The position numbers and the translations under genes were made by a program. Source: CAVZTX01 sp963778375 (GTDB taxonomy: Bacteria > Chloroflexota > Ktedonobacteria > Ktedonobacterales > Ktedonobacteraceae). Taken from it: a DNA stretch of 64,000 bases. Where the stretch lies: assembly GCA_963778375.1 (NCBI GenBank), contig CAVZTX010000018.1, positions 142,104 through 206,103 of the forward strand. Direction: 5' to 3'. Each line of letters starts with the position of its first letter. The stretch's first letter is position 1. Of the stretch, positions 46,096 to 54,993 are shown in pieces. Below the pieces are notes generated by a model. It worked only from the letters and a program-made list of their open reading frames with translations. It did no database searches and had not been told where the DNA came from.

Positions 46096-46948
46096 TTACC
46101 TTTCAAGTTGTTGAATTGCTGTGGCCAGGTTCATGTCGCCTGTATAGAGCGCCTTTCCGACGATGGCGCCTTCGATGCCGAGTGCTGCAAGGGAGTGGAG
46201 GTCGGAGAGGGAACGAACGCCACCGGAGGCGATCAATGTGGGTTTGGGGAAAGGCGAGCTGGCCCGCCCCCGCCCGCCCAGGGCACCCGCAAGGGGTGCC
46301 CCTACCAGTATACGGGGAGGGTTATGTGCCTTCGTGTATAGTAGGGGCGTGGCTGGCCCCCGCCCTGTTCGTCCCTGACATGAGCGCTTTTTGCATTTCC
46401 CTTAGGGCGTCCAGGTTGGGGCCGTTTAGGGTACCGTCGCGGGCGATGTCGGTGTAGATGAAGCGTTGGACGCCTGTGGCGCTTAGTTCGGTTGCGAGTG
46501 CGGTTGCTTGCATGTGGGATGTTTCGCGCCAGCCGGATATGGCAACCTGGCCGTTGCGTGCGTCGAGTCCAACGACAATATGTTCGCCCCAGCGTGATAG
46601 CGCTTGTTCGAGAAGGGCGCGATTGGTGAGGGCGACGGTGCCAAGTATGATGCGGTCTATGCCGAGGTCGAGCATGGATTCGATGTGTGCGAGGGTGCGC
46701 AGGCCGCCGCCGAGTTCGATGAAAAGGGAGGTGGAGGCACGTATGCGGGCTATTTGTTCGATGTTGACGGGTTGGCCTGCTGCCGCTCCATCAAGGTCGA
46801 CGAGATGGAGCCAGCTTGCGCCTGCTGCTTGCCAGCGTTGGGCTACCTGGACGGGGTCGGCATCGTAGGTGGTGGCCTGGGCGTAGTCGCCCTGGTAGAG
46901 GCGGACGCATTGGCCGCCTTTGATGTCGATGGCCGGAAGGATGATCAT
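46096..46948 (-). pseudogene. hisA: phosphoribosylformimino isomerase HisA, split by repeat insertion
   Basis: HisA isomerises ProFAR to PRFAR. The 5' part is canonical: MIILPAIDIKGGQCVRLYQG with the first catalytic Asp, FIELGGGLRTLAHIESML, and FIYTDIARDGTLNGPNLDAL. The frame is then lost in repeat DNA and stops at 46322. The rest resumes in another phase as KPTLIASGGVRSLSDLHSLA and ends QQLER, stop at 46096. Between them lie about 120 bp with two opposed REP-like hairpins. hisA follows a coupled membrane protein (4-nt overlap), and hisF starts 4 nt after it. Confidence 0.85.
46256..46376. repeat. inverted pair of REP-like hairpins (BIME-like) inside hisA
   Basis: One unit, GGGCACCCGCAAGGGGTGCC plus CCTAC, is at 46281-46305. 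The other, GTAGGGGCGTGGCTGGCCCC plus CGCCC, is at 46341-46365 in the opposite direction. GTATAC/GTATA sequences lie between them, and related G+C-rich arms (ctggcccgcccccgcccg and ctggcccccgccctg) flank them. The block breaks the hisA reading frame. Exact edges are estimated. Confidence 0.75.
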
Positions 46949-47418
46949 GCGCTTATCCTGCTTACCTGTCTTTTGTTCACTAACTCAATTATTCCGAAAG
47001 TAACCATCAAAAGTGGTAGTACGATCTCTATTACCACGATGAATGCTTTTGGTAGGTCAAAGGTTGCCGGGTTGAGGACTTTGTAGGTGATTGGTTCGCC
47101 CAATGCGCCTATTATAAAGCATACGCCAAGGATGGTGAGTCCCATGATTCCTAAGGTTCTCAGGCGCCTAAGCTGGAGTGCAAGTATGATGAATACTACT
47201 AATATGATGCAGAAATAGAGAGGTGCGGAGAGCGCGGTGCCATTGCCGATCAGGAAATCTTCAAATGCTGGTTTGCCGTCTTTGCCGAAGAATTCAGCAG
47301 GGAGGTTTGCCTGTACTGCTAGCAGTGTGCCGATGGCTGCATTTAGGAGATAGAGAATGGAAACCAGGATGAGACTACTCTGGGCATTCAGTTTTCTGCT
47401 CGTCCTGTTATCATTCAT
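46945..47418 (-). CDS. four-helix membrane protein
   Basis: About 157 aa with four hydrophobic helices: SSLILVSILYLLNAAIGTLL, LYFCIILVVFIILALQL, LGIMGLTILGVCFIIGAL and AFIVVIEIVLPLLMVTFGII. The ATG at 47418 overlaps the stop of the preceding sensor gene by 8 nt, and its own stop overlaps the hisA start (ATGA), so it is embedded in the his transcript. No family recognised; a role with the sensor proteins is possible. Confidence 0.65.
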   Translation of the reverse strand: MNDNRTSRKLNAQSSLILVSILYLLNAAIGTLLAVQANLPAEFFGKDGKPAFEDFLIGNGTALSAPLYFCIILVVFIILALQLRRLRTLGIMGLTILGVCFIIGALGEPITYKVLNPATFDLPKAFIVVIEIVLPLLMVTFGIIELVNKRQVSRISA

Positions 47419-48789
47419 ACGAAATACTTTCTTTTTGCTGAGTTGTGGATGGCAAAATCGGCTCTGGGGAGGCACCAAGTCGATTGGCTTCCCAGGTAGT
47501 GCTATTTGTGATTTTTTCGGGCTTGCGCAACCAGAGCGAGACGTGGGATGGTTGCATGGTTTCTTGCACTACTGCTATCAGGTGCTCACTCAACTGCGTG
47601 AGATCGACTTCATTGCGGAGGGTGGCACTAAAGGCGGCCACCGTTTTGGCAGCATCATACTTGCGACGATAGAAACGACGGTCGATGATGGATTGGATGC
47701 GGTAGCGTAAGGGCTGAAAAAGAGCGGCAATGACGAGGGTTGAGACTACGATGGCGATAGCGTTATTCTGCTGGAACATGCCCTGGAACAGGGATTGCAG
47801 GGCAACGATGAGGCCGAAGTAGAGCAGAGCTAGCAGAGCAGTCAAGCTGCCATAGACCAGGGTACGGTTGATCAGCAGGTCGATGTCGTAGAGTCGATAG
47901 CGCAAAATTGAGAAGCCGATGGAGAGCGGGATCAGGAGCAAGGCGGCGGGCCAGAGGATAAAAGTAACAAAAAAATCAACGAAAGGTGAGTTGGTGCTGG
48001 ATGGGATCAGAAAGGTGATGGCTAAAATGCCGATGATAACTCCGATTGCCGATGCAACCCCGAAGATCACCCACTTGGTCTGTTGGCGTTGAACAGGCGT
48101 AGACACGCGTCTGTAGCGGTAGATTTGTGAATAGATGATGGCTCCAAATGATGACAAGTCCTCCAGCAGTTGGAGCCACCCTGGCCAATTTGCATCGAAA
48201 GCTGATGAAGGTGAAGGGAAGATGCTAGAATTCCATGATGAAGAGCAGCAGGATCAGTCCCATCCAGCGCGGGACAAGCCGTCCATTGGGGAAGAGCAGA
48301 AAGAACAACCCAAGCGAGACAAACCCAAGAAAGCTCATGAGACTGAGAGGCAAAGCGAGGGCGGGATAGGCGAGGTGCCAGCGTAGAGGGGACATTGTTG
48401 TTTGAGTAGGTGGTGACATTGAACATCACAAGAAAAAAGGCGGCCAGCAGCGCCAACCAGTCATCCGACCTGCGCCAGAAAATGAGGAAGCCGACTCCGT
48501 ACCAGATTGATGAGATGATCACGTTGAGGATGGTGTTCAGAGTGGCAAACCCACTAACAGACAAGCCAATGCTCGAGAGCATCTGCTGCATCAGTGCAGG
48601 AATTGCCCCGGATTGGAGTTGCTGATAGGATACGAAGAGGCTGGCAATAAAGAGTCCCAGGCTGGGAACGACTAGCACTAGCCACACCGTGCGGGCAATG
48701 ATGAGCCAGGAGCCAGATAAGTGTGTATTCGTGTTGTTGGAGACAACCGCTTCGCTTGTGCTATTTTCTTCAGTATCCGCTAGGTTCAT
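47411..48789 (-). pseudogene. multi-pass membrane sensor paralog, two frameshifts
   Basis: Three phases make one protein of about 458 aa, a paralog of the genes at 20.1-21.5 kb and 48.9-50.3 kb. The N-terminal phase holds WLIIARTVWLVLVVPSLGLF up to about 48420; a middle phase holds FLGFVSLGLFFLLFPNGRLV; the last begins near 48150 with IYRYRRVSTPVQRQQTKWVI and carries the conserved RIQSIIDRRFYRRKYDAAKT block. Like its paralogs it ends about 20 residues after LWLRKPE, without a kinase domain. Breaks are near 48410 and 48200. Confidence 0.7.
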
Positions 48790-48859
48790 ACATTTTTCCC
48801 TTCTTCAGAAGAGAAGAAACACTCAACGAGTCAAATAGGTTTTTGTCTTCCTCAGCAAT

Positions 48860-48905
48860 ATCATAGCATACCTCCGTCTCGCAAATCGTTACGAAAAGCG
48901 TTACG
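48860..48905 (-). promoter_or_regulatory. direct-repeat operator and promoter of sensor paralog
   Basis: Read on the minus strand: CGTAACG (48899-48905), five bases, CGTAACG (48887-48893), then about 21 bp to TATGAT (48860-48865). It matches the block upstream of the sensor at 20.1 kb almost base for base, including the following transcript start TATGCTATGATAT and gctgaggaagacaaaaacct. Confidence 0.65.
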
Positions 48906-50330
48906 AGATAGTTTCTTGTTGTTGGTTTATAGATGGTAAAAGCGGGTCATGAGGGGCAGCAAGTCGATTGGCTTCCCAGAGATTGCTATTGGTGGTTTTT
49001 TCGGGCTTGCGCAACCAGAGTGAAACATGGCTTGGCTGCATTGTTTCTTGGACGACGGCTATCAGGTGCTCACTCAACTGCGTGAGATCGACTTCGTTGC
49101 GGAGGGTGGCACTGAAGGCAGCTACCGTTTTGGCAGCATCATACTTGCGACGATAGAAACGACGGTCGATGATGGATTGGATGCGTCGGCGTAAGGGCTG
49201 GAAGAGAGCGGCAATGACGAGGGTTGAGACCACGATGGCGACGGCGTTATTGCTTTGCTTGAACATCCCCTGGAACAGGGATTGCAAGGCCAGGATGAGG
49301 CCGACATAGAGCAGAGCCAGCAGAGCGGTCAAAGAGCCATAGACCAGGGTGCGGTTGATAAGAGGTCGATATCCCAGAGTCGGTAGCGCAACAGTGCGAA
49401 TGCCAATAGAAAGCGGTATCGGCAGATAGCCAATCATTGTCACAAGGGGATTGGAGAGCTGGCTGAGAGAATGCGGGTCGTTCAGCCTCAGAACTTGAAG
49501 ATATTCCGGACCAGGCAGAACAATAAGGACGACCAGGCCAAAACCGAGTGCCAGCCATTTAATCTGCTGGCGCTGCACATGCGATGCAACAAAGAAATAC
49601 CGGTAGATCTGAGTACTTATTGCACTTCCATAGAAAGAAGCTCTTCAAGCGTTTGCAGGAACAGCGGCCAGCTTTGGAAGTTCCAGGGCGCAGGTAAGAT
49701 ATAAAAACCGAATTGAATAACAAAAAGACCAGGAAATATCCAGGACCAGCGAGGAACAAAACGTCCATCGGGAAAGGTGCAGAAGAAAATACCCAGCGCT
49801 GGCCAGATGAGCACGCTCATTGGAAATCCGAAGATGATTATTGCATTATAGACCAGGGAAGCGAGTCCAGGGGTGGATGAGAAGCTGGAGAGTGCGCTCT
49901 CATGTACGAGATCAACTCCCAAACAGCCAAAGGTGATCAGAAAGATCGAGACAAAGAGTCCCATACGGTCATTCGATTTGTGCCAGAAGATCAAGGCCCC
50001 GGTGATCAGAAAGAGCAGCGTGATCAGCACGTCACAGGTTATCGTATACGCTGCAAAGGTATCCAGTGAGATGTGCAAGAACTGAGCAGCAGCGATTTGC
50101 GCTGGAACAAGCTGATAATTATTACAGGATGCCAATGTTGGATCAAGACATGGCATACGCACCTGCATTGCCATTGCAGGTACGCCTATTACCAGTGTAC
50201 CCAGGTCAAACAGCGCTATAACTATCCAGAATGTTCTGGCGATGAAGAGTCCCCGGCCTCGCAAGCGGGTATCGGTTTTTGTTTTCTCCGTCTGCGTCAC
50301 TTTTGCCTTTTTCGTACGTAAATTTGCCAT
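48901..50330 (-). pseudogene. multi-pass membrane sensor paralog, one frameshift
   Basis: Two phases make one protein of about 476 aa. The first (from 50330) holds GLFIARTFWIVIALFDLGTL, an extracellular loop with Cys (CLDPTLASCNNYQ), and LGIFFCTFPDGRFVPRWSW. The second holds STQIYRYFFVASHVQRQQIK, further helices and the block RRRIQSIIDRRFYRRKYDAA. The join is near 49625-49640, where one base puts LSME out of phase with GSAISTQ. About 75-80 percent identical to the neighbouring paralog in the last 130 residues by eye. Its upstream regulatory block seems cut off by an insertion sequence. Confidence 0.7.
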
Positions 50331-50365
50331 AAGATCCAGCTTTCTTCCTGAACATATGCTAGTTA

Positions 50366-51835
50366 CCTAAGTTTGGCCCAAATTAAAGGCGACGTGAGCG
50401 CCAAGCAGGAAATTGCGCAAGGGATGAACTAAAGCCGATGCCAAGGGAGCAGCCTGATTGAGTACCAATCTGAGTCACCTGCCCGCAAGCATCGACCAGC
50501 AGAAAGCCACTGATATGAAAGACATCGCGCACCATACGCAACGTCCCATAGTGGTACAAGCGACGGGCTGGCCAGCCAGCGGCGAGCCCAGACGATCACA
50601 TTGTGCGCCAGACGTACCCAAGAGCATCACCATCTGCTGAGCGGCAAAGCGTTTCTTGCTGCGTTTGCCGATGCCCAGTCCTTGCTTATCGCCCTTGAAG
50701 GAGGTTTCGACGCCGCCTCCGCGTTGATCGTAGAAGGTGCACGTACGCCAGCAGCACCGCTGCCGGATCATCGAGCAACGCAGAGCGGCTGGCCAGTCAA
50801 CGCGAGCACCTGCCGGGCCGACAAGGTAGAGAGCAAGCACGCCGTAAGCGAACTGCCCATCGGGTTTGCGACAGCGCACCGCGATGCGTTTGACCGGACG
50901 CACATAAGCATCTGCTCGCCTCCGTCACCCAGCCGAACTGCCGCTCCGGCTGCTCTTGATCGATCGAACCAGTGCTGCACTGCTGCTGAGCCAGGCGTTT
51001 GGCCTGCTGACCCGAGTAGTCTTTGCCGTGCACCTGATAGCCACGAGCGAGCAGCCAATTGACGTCATCCAGACTCCCTCCGCCGGCGTCGAGGCGCACA
51101 ATCGTGCGACTGCGCTTGTGCTTCATCCAACTGCAAGGTCGCGTTCTGCCGCCAGCATCAAGAGGCTGCAAGGCGCGGGTCAATTGTGTCTTGCCATCGA
51201 AGAGGCGATCCACGACGATTTCCTGATAGCGACTGGCCAGCACGCGACCAAATTGTCGTCCACGACGATTGCGTTGTTAGGCAAAGTAGCCCTTGATGGC
51301 AAAGGCGGCTTAGGGTCCACAGGACAAGCCACTCATATCCACATCGAGAATTTGCAAGTTGGCCTGAGAGTCATGCTGATAGCATTGACTGTGCTGGGGA
51401 TAGATGCTGTCCAGCGCTTGTTCCATCTGCTCAACATTCTCCGGTGTACAGGCATTCAAGGTGTCTTGCACCACCGATTGCTCGGCACAGCGACTGCGCC
51501 CGAAGGCTTGCTGCAAGGACAGTATCGGCTCGCAAGCGCGTATTGATCTCCACCAAACCATGGGCTCCGGCCAGCAGGCTGATCAACGCGTCGTAGAGTT
51601 TGTCAGTCGGGCGATCCTTGATCGTCTTCTGGGCAATCTGCACCGTGTGCTCAATCGGCTCAAACAGCTTCACTCTCTCAGCTTGATGCCAAGGGCGGCC
51701 AAGCTCGCACAACTGCTAAACTGTTTAGTCGTCGCTGTGGTAGATTCGTTCATGATGATGCTCCTCCTATCGCTAAGTTTTCACTCTTCGATAGGTATGG
51801 CTCATCATCCTTCTTTGAGAAGCTCCTTTCTAGAA
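50366..51835 (-). pseudogene. decayed second copy of the 16.1-kb insertion sequence
   Basis: The right terminal repeat CCTAAGTTTGGCCCAAATTA is intact (50366-50385), and the transposase can be followed on the minus strand in pieces: start near 51752, LYDALISLLAGAHGLVEIN, TIVRLDAGGGSLDDVNWLLA, GGGVETSFKGDKQGLGIGK. At least four frameshifts separate them. The left terminal repeat is missing; similarity to the intact copy stops near 51835. It cannot make transposase, though the intact copy might act on its one good end. Confidence 0.85.
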
Positions 51836-51892
51836 GAACTCGTTTAATTGAGTCAAATAGGTAGTAGTATAGCACAGCAAACGTCTCGAAAT

Positions 51893-51911
51893 CGTTACGA
51901 AAAGCGTTACG
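51893..51911 (-). promoter_or_regulatory. orphan direct-repeat operator
   Basis: On the minus strand CGTAACG, CTTTT, CGTAACG, the same pair as before the other two sensor paralogs, followed by a less well kept -10 region and gagtcaaatag-type leader. The dead insertion sequence starts right after it, placing about 1.5 kb between this operator and the sensor gene at 50330. It overlaps the last codons of hisH. Confidence 0.6.
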
Positions 51912-52527
51912 AAATATTGTTTTGCGTCGCAAATTTCACGAAATTTTTAAGTAATTGCAATCCAACCATTCCGCTTTTCTCAGGATGAAATTGGGTTCCC
52001 CAGATGTGCTCGGTCACAATCACGCTGCAATAGGGGGAGCCGTAGTCGGTCAGGGCTGCCACGCCTCGTGAGTCCTGGGGTTCGACGTAGTAGGAATGGG
52101 CGAAATAGAAATAGGCGTTTGTGTGGATGTGCTCGAAAATGGGCAAACCTGGATGCAATGGGGTGACCGAGTTCCAGCCCATGTGAGGGATTTTCGGTCC
52201 GTGGGGAATGCGGCGTACTTCGCCACGAAAGAGGCCGAGGCCGTTGACCTCGCCCTCAGCATGATGATCTGCCAGCAACTGCATGCCGAGGCAGATGCCG
52301 AGAAAGGGTTTGCCTTCCTGTGTGGCCTGGCGAATGGCATCGTCTAGTTCGCGCTCTTGCATGCGTGCCATGGCTGCTCCGCCTGAGCCGACGCCGGGCA
52401 GCACGATTGCCTGTGCAGCGGTGATTACCGCAGGATCGTCGGTGACGCGAACGCTGGCTCCAACGTGTTCCAGGGCCTTTTCGATGCTGCGGATGTTGCC
52501 TGCACCGTAATCGACAATAGCAATCAT
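51907..52527 (-). CDS. hisH: imidazole glycerol phosphate synthase subunit HisH
   Basis: The glutaminase subunit that feeds ammonia to HisF. The 206-aa protein has MIAIVDYGAGNIRSIEKALE at its start, LPGVGSGGAAM, the nucleophile Cys in FLGICLGMQLLADHH near residue 80, and the catalytic His-Glu pair in GTQFHPEKSGMVGLQLL near 185. A GGAGGAA site precedes the ATG. It is separated from hisA and hisF by the dead insertion sequence and two sensor genes. Confidence 0.95.
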   Translation of the reverse strand: MIAIVDYGAGNIRSIEKALEHVGASVRVTDDPAVITAAQAIVLPGVGSGGAAMARMQERELDDAIRQATQEGKPFLGICLGMQLLADHHAEGEVNGLGLFRGEVRRIPHGPKIPHMGWNSVTPLHPGLPIFEHIHTNAYFYFAHSYYVEPQDSRGVAALTDYGSPYCSVIVTEHIWGTQFHPEKSGMVGLQLLKNFVKFATQNNIS

Positions 52528-53923
52528 AGATCATTCCTCCACGAATTTGTGCAACCATTGAGACGAATGGTGAATTCGGGACCATGGATTCCTCCACCCT
52601 GCCCCACGGGGCGCCATAAATGTGGCCGCTTTTACGGTATGAACAGTTCTTACTCCATAGGTATCCATTATTGCCCATTTGGACGGCTAGAGACAAGCCT
52701 AGCCAACTAATCGACGGGGGCATACGGACTGCGTCAAGGAGATTGATGGTTAATAGTGGGCAGCACATTAATGCTAATTGTATGATTTCTGACCAATTAG
52801 AGGGGAGCGCCTGGAGCGAATGTAACTCATCGATCAAGGGTGTCAGGAGATGGTTTCTTTTGGTTTGCAGGATGGCCTGTCGTATGGGGGTCAGGGTGTA
52901 GTCGTGTTCAAGCGAGATGGTTTCGTTGTGAAGGGAGACGGAGAGATGCAAGTTTTGAGCGATGTCTTGTGGAAAGTACATCCAGGTTGCAAATATGTTA
53001 TGAAAGAGGGGTTTGATGATGTCTAGCAAGGGGGAGTGCCGACCTGCGAAGGCGGGGTCGAAATAGAGGTACTTTGTTGATATTCCAGAAAAGACGTTGC
53101 CGAAGTGGGCGTCGCCGTGGCCGATGATGGTCATGGCGGATTGGGCGGGGTTGAGGATGATTTTAGCTCGTTCGACCAGTTCGCCTAGTGTTTGTTGTTG
53201 CGGAACTCCGTTGATGATCCAGCGATAGTGCAGGAGTTGGTTGAAGGGGATGCTGTTTTGCATGCTTGCAGGTGATTGGGGAGCGGGGGCCGATAAATCG
53301 GCGATGGGCGCGATAAATCGGCCCCTACGGATTACATGAGAATTTGGAATGGAGGGGAGTGGGATGGTCTTTCCGGCGTAGAAGGTGGTGAAGCGATTGC
53401 CTGTGAGACGGTGCCAGAAGAGTTGGTGAATGGGGGCGCGGGCATGTTCTTCGGCTGTGTTGGGGGCGAGGGTTGAGCGGTAGATGTGCAGCAGGCGCTC
53501 GCATTCCTGTTGCTCGGCGGTGACAAGGGTTTCGATGCTGATGTCTGGGGCGTTGCCGGTTTCGACTGCACGCACGAGGTCAAACATGACGGGGTAATGG
53601 ATGACGGGGTAGATGACCATCTGCTGCTCTTTTTCGTGCAGCATGCGAAGGGGCTTGACGATGTTGTAACCTGCCTGGCTCAGGAGTTCGGCGTGATAGT
53701 ATTCTTCCAGGATGCCTTGCTCTTCGACGTGTGTCTTGAAGAAATATTCTTCGCCATTGGCGCAGTAAAAGCCGTTAAACGAGTTCAGCGATACAGCCTT
53801 TGGCGTCAGAGTAACGCTTTCGGTTACCAGGTGCATATGATCTTCGAACCAGCGCTGAAGGAGTTGCTCGGCCTTCTTGCGGTCGGTAAATTGTAGGCGT
53901 TGAATGGTGGCAAGATCGCTCAA
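52256..53923 (-). CDS. phosphotransferase-fold kinase in his operon, C-terminus altered
   Basis: An aminoglycoside-phosphotransferase/choline-kinase-like protein. The N-terminal lobe has NGFYCANGEEYFFKTHVEE with the ATP-binding Lys, and the catalytic loop is TIIGHGDAHFGNVFSG near residue 270, followed by YLYFDPAFAGRHSPLLD with the metal-binding Asp. A REP-like hairpin is translated in frame near residue 205 as GRFIAPIADLSAPAP. Recognisable sequence ends near 52640; the frame then reads through a second degenerate REP-like unit and 270 nt of hisH in the wrong phase, so the native stop has been lost. It overlaps hisG by 4 nt. Substrate unknown. Confidence 0.65.
   Translation of the reverse strand: MSDLATIQRLQFTDRKKAEQLLQRWFEDHMHLVTESVTLTPKAVSLNSFNGFYCANGEEYFFKTHVEEQGILEEYYHAELLSQAGYNIVKPLRMLHEKEQQMVIYPVIHYPVMFDLVRAVETGNAPDISIETLVTAEQQECERLLHIYRSTLAPNTAEEHARAPIHQLFWHRLTGNRFTTFYAGKTIPLPSIPNSHVIRRGRFIAPIADLSAPAPQSPASMQNSIPFNQLLHYRWIINGVPQQQTLGELVERAKIILNPAQSAMTIIGHGDAHFGNVFSGISTKYLYFDPAFAGRHSPLLDIIKPLFHNIFATWMYFPQDIAQNLHLSVSLHNETISLEHDYTLTPIRQAILQTKRNHLLTPLIDELHSLQALPSNWSEIIQLALMCCPLLTINLLDAVRMPPSISWLGLSLAVQMGNNGYLWSKNCSYRKSGHIYGAPWGRVEESMVPNSPFVSMVAQIRGGMIYDCYCRLRCRQHPQHRKGPGTRWSQRSRHRRSCGNHRCTGNRAARRRLRRSSHGTHARARTRRCHSPGHTGRQTLSRHLPRHAVAGRSSC
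53285..53328 (-). repeat. REP-like hairpin inside the kinase gene
   Basis: A partial unit GGGGGCCGATAAATCGG (53285-53301) is followed by a full unit GGGCGCGATAAATCGGCCCC ending in TAC (53306-53328). The double arrangement is the same as at 6422-6459, and it is open in the gene's frame. Confidence 0.75.
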
Positions 53924-54987
53924 TGTTTTCTCTTCAATCGCTCACGCAAGGTGCGGACACTATTGGACTCCGCGGTAAAACGGTAGGTAAGCGGCGTGAC
54001 ATTGATATGCAATGCCCCGGCGCTACGTAACAAGGCAACTATTTCCAATAGCTCAGCGGCGGTTCCTTTTAGGTCCACCACTCCTGAGATAGTATACCAG
54101 CCAGGTTCAGTATTTTCTGCCAGTTGGGCGTGCGATATTTGGAACTCGAAACTTGTATTCATCGACTTCAAATGCTGGTTCAGGCTGGAGCAGATACGAG
54201 ATACTTCAGCGGTACTCTGGCTTTGTAAGTAGGCGGTTAGTAGTGATCGGTTGCGTGCCTGCATGCGTGCCTCGATCAGTTCGAGCATGATGGAGGCCAG
54301 GCGAAAGGCTTGTTCATTATGAAGCAAGAGGTGTGCATTAGCGATCAAGCAGGCTTGGGAGCGTAATACTACCCCGTCATCCAGCAATTTCAGATGATTT
54401 TCGCGCAACGTAGTTCCCGTTTCAGTGAGGTCAACAATCAGATCTGCTGTATCGGTGAGTGGAGCGGCTTCCAATGCGCCATGAGGTGTGATAATTTTGT
54501 AATGGGTGATACCATGCTGGCGCAGGAATGCGTTCGTCAATATTGGGTACTTGGTGGCGATGCGCAAGCCGCGAGCTTTATGTGTGGAGTAGTATCCGGC
54601 AAGGTGCCAGAGGTCGGCGCAGGTACTTACGTCGATCCATGTTTCGGGAACGGCTACGACGAGGCGGCAATAGCCATAGCCAAGGTCGCGTTCTAGGATG
54701 ATGAGGTCGTCGTCGAAGCCGTTCTCATCATTTTCTTCGCCGACGTTGCCGCGATGCTCGACCAGGATATCGTAGCCGGTGATGCCAAGCGCCGCATCGC
54801 CATCTTGTACAAGCAGGGGTATATCAGCGGCACGCTGGAAGACTACTTCCAGGTCGGGCATGCTGCCGATGCGTGCCAGATACTGGCGCGGATTGTTGCG
54901 ACTGACTTTCATGCCGCATTCGGCGAGAAATGCCAGCGTTGCTTCCTCTAGTGTGCCTTTGCCAGGGAGTGCAAGGCGGGTTTGCAT
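53920..54987 (-). CDS. hisG: ATP phosphoribosyltransferase HisG, long form
   Basis: Catalyses the first step of histidine synthesis, joining ATP and PRPP. The 355-aa protein has the HisG start TRLALPGKGTLEEATLAFL, GDAALGITGYDILVE near 65, LRIATKYPILTNAFLR near 140, and the PRPP loop ADLIVDLTETGTTLREN near 180. The last 75 residues (DLKGTAAELLEIVALLRSAG, LHINVTPLTYRF) match the ACT-like histidine-binding domain of long-form HisG. It follows the HisZ/HisS-like gene by 6 nt, with GGAGTA before the ATG, and overlaps the kinase gene. Confidence 0.92.
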   Translation of the reverse strand: MQTRLALPGKGTLEEATLAFLAECGMKVSRNNPRQYLARIGSMPDLEVVFQRAADIPLLVQDGDAALGITGYDILVEHRGNVGEENDENGFDDDLIILERDLGYGYCRLVVAVPETWIDVSTCADLWHLAGYYSTHKARGLRIATKYPILTNAFLRQHGITHYKIITPHGALEAAPLTDTADLIVDLTETGTTLRENHLKLLDDGVVLRSQACLIANAHLLLHNEQAFRLASIMLELIEARMQARNRSLLTAYLQSQSTAEVSRICSSLNQHLKSMNTSFEFQISHAQLAENTEPGWYTISGVVDLKGTAAELLEIVALLRSAGALHINVTPLTYRFTAESNSVRTLRERLKRKH

Positions 54988-54993
54988 GAGATA

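Noticed and set aside
44415..46106. A single 563-codon HisF-HisI fusion gene
   Set aside because: The middle is hisF out of phase, and the true hisF C-terminus lies in another frame; separate hisF and hisI genes fit better.
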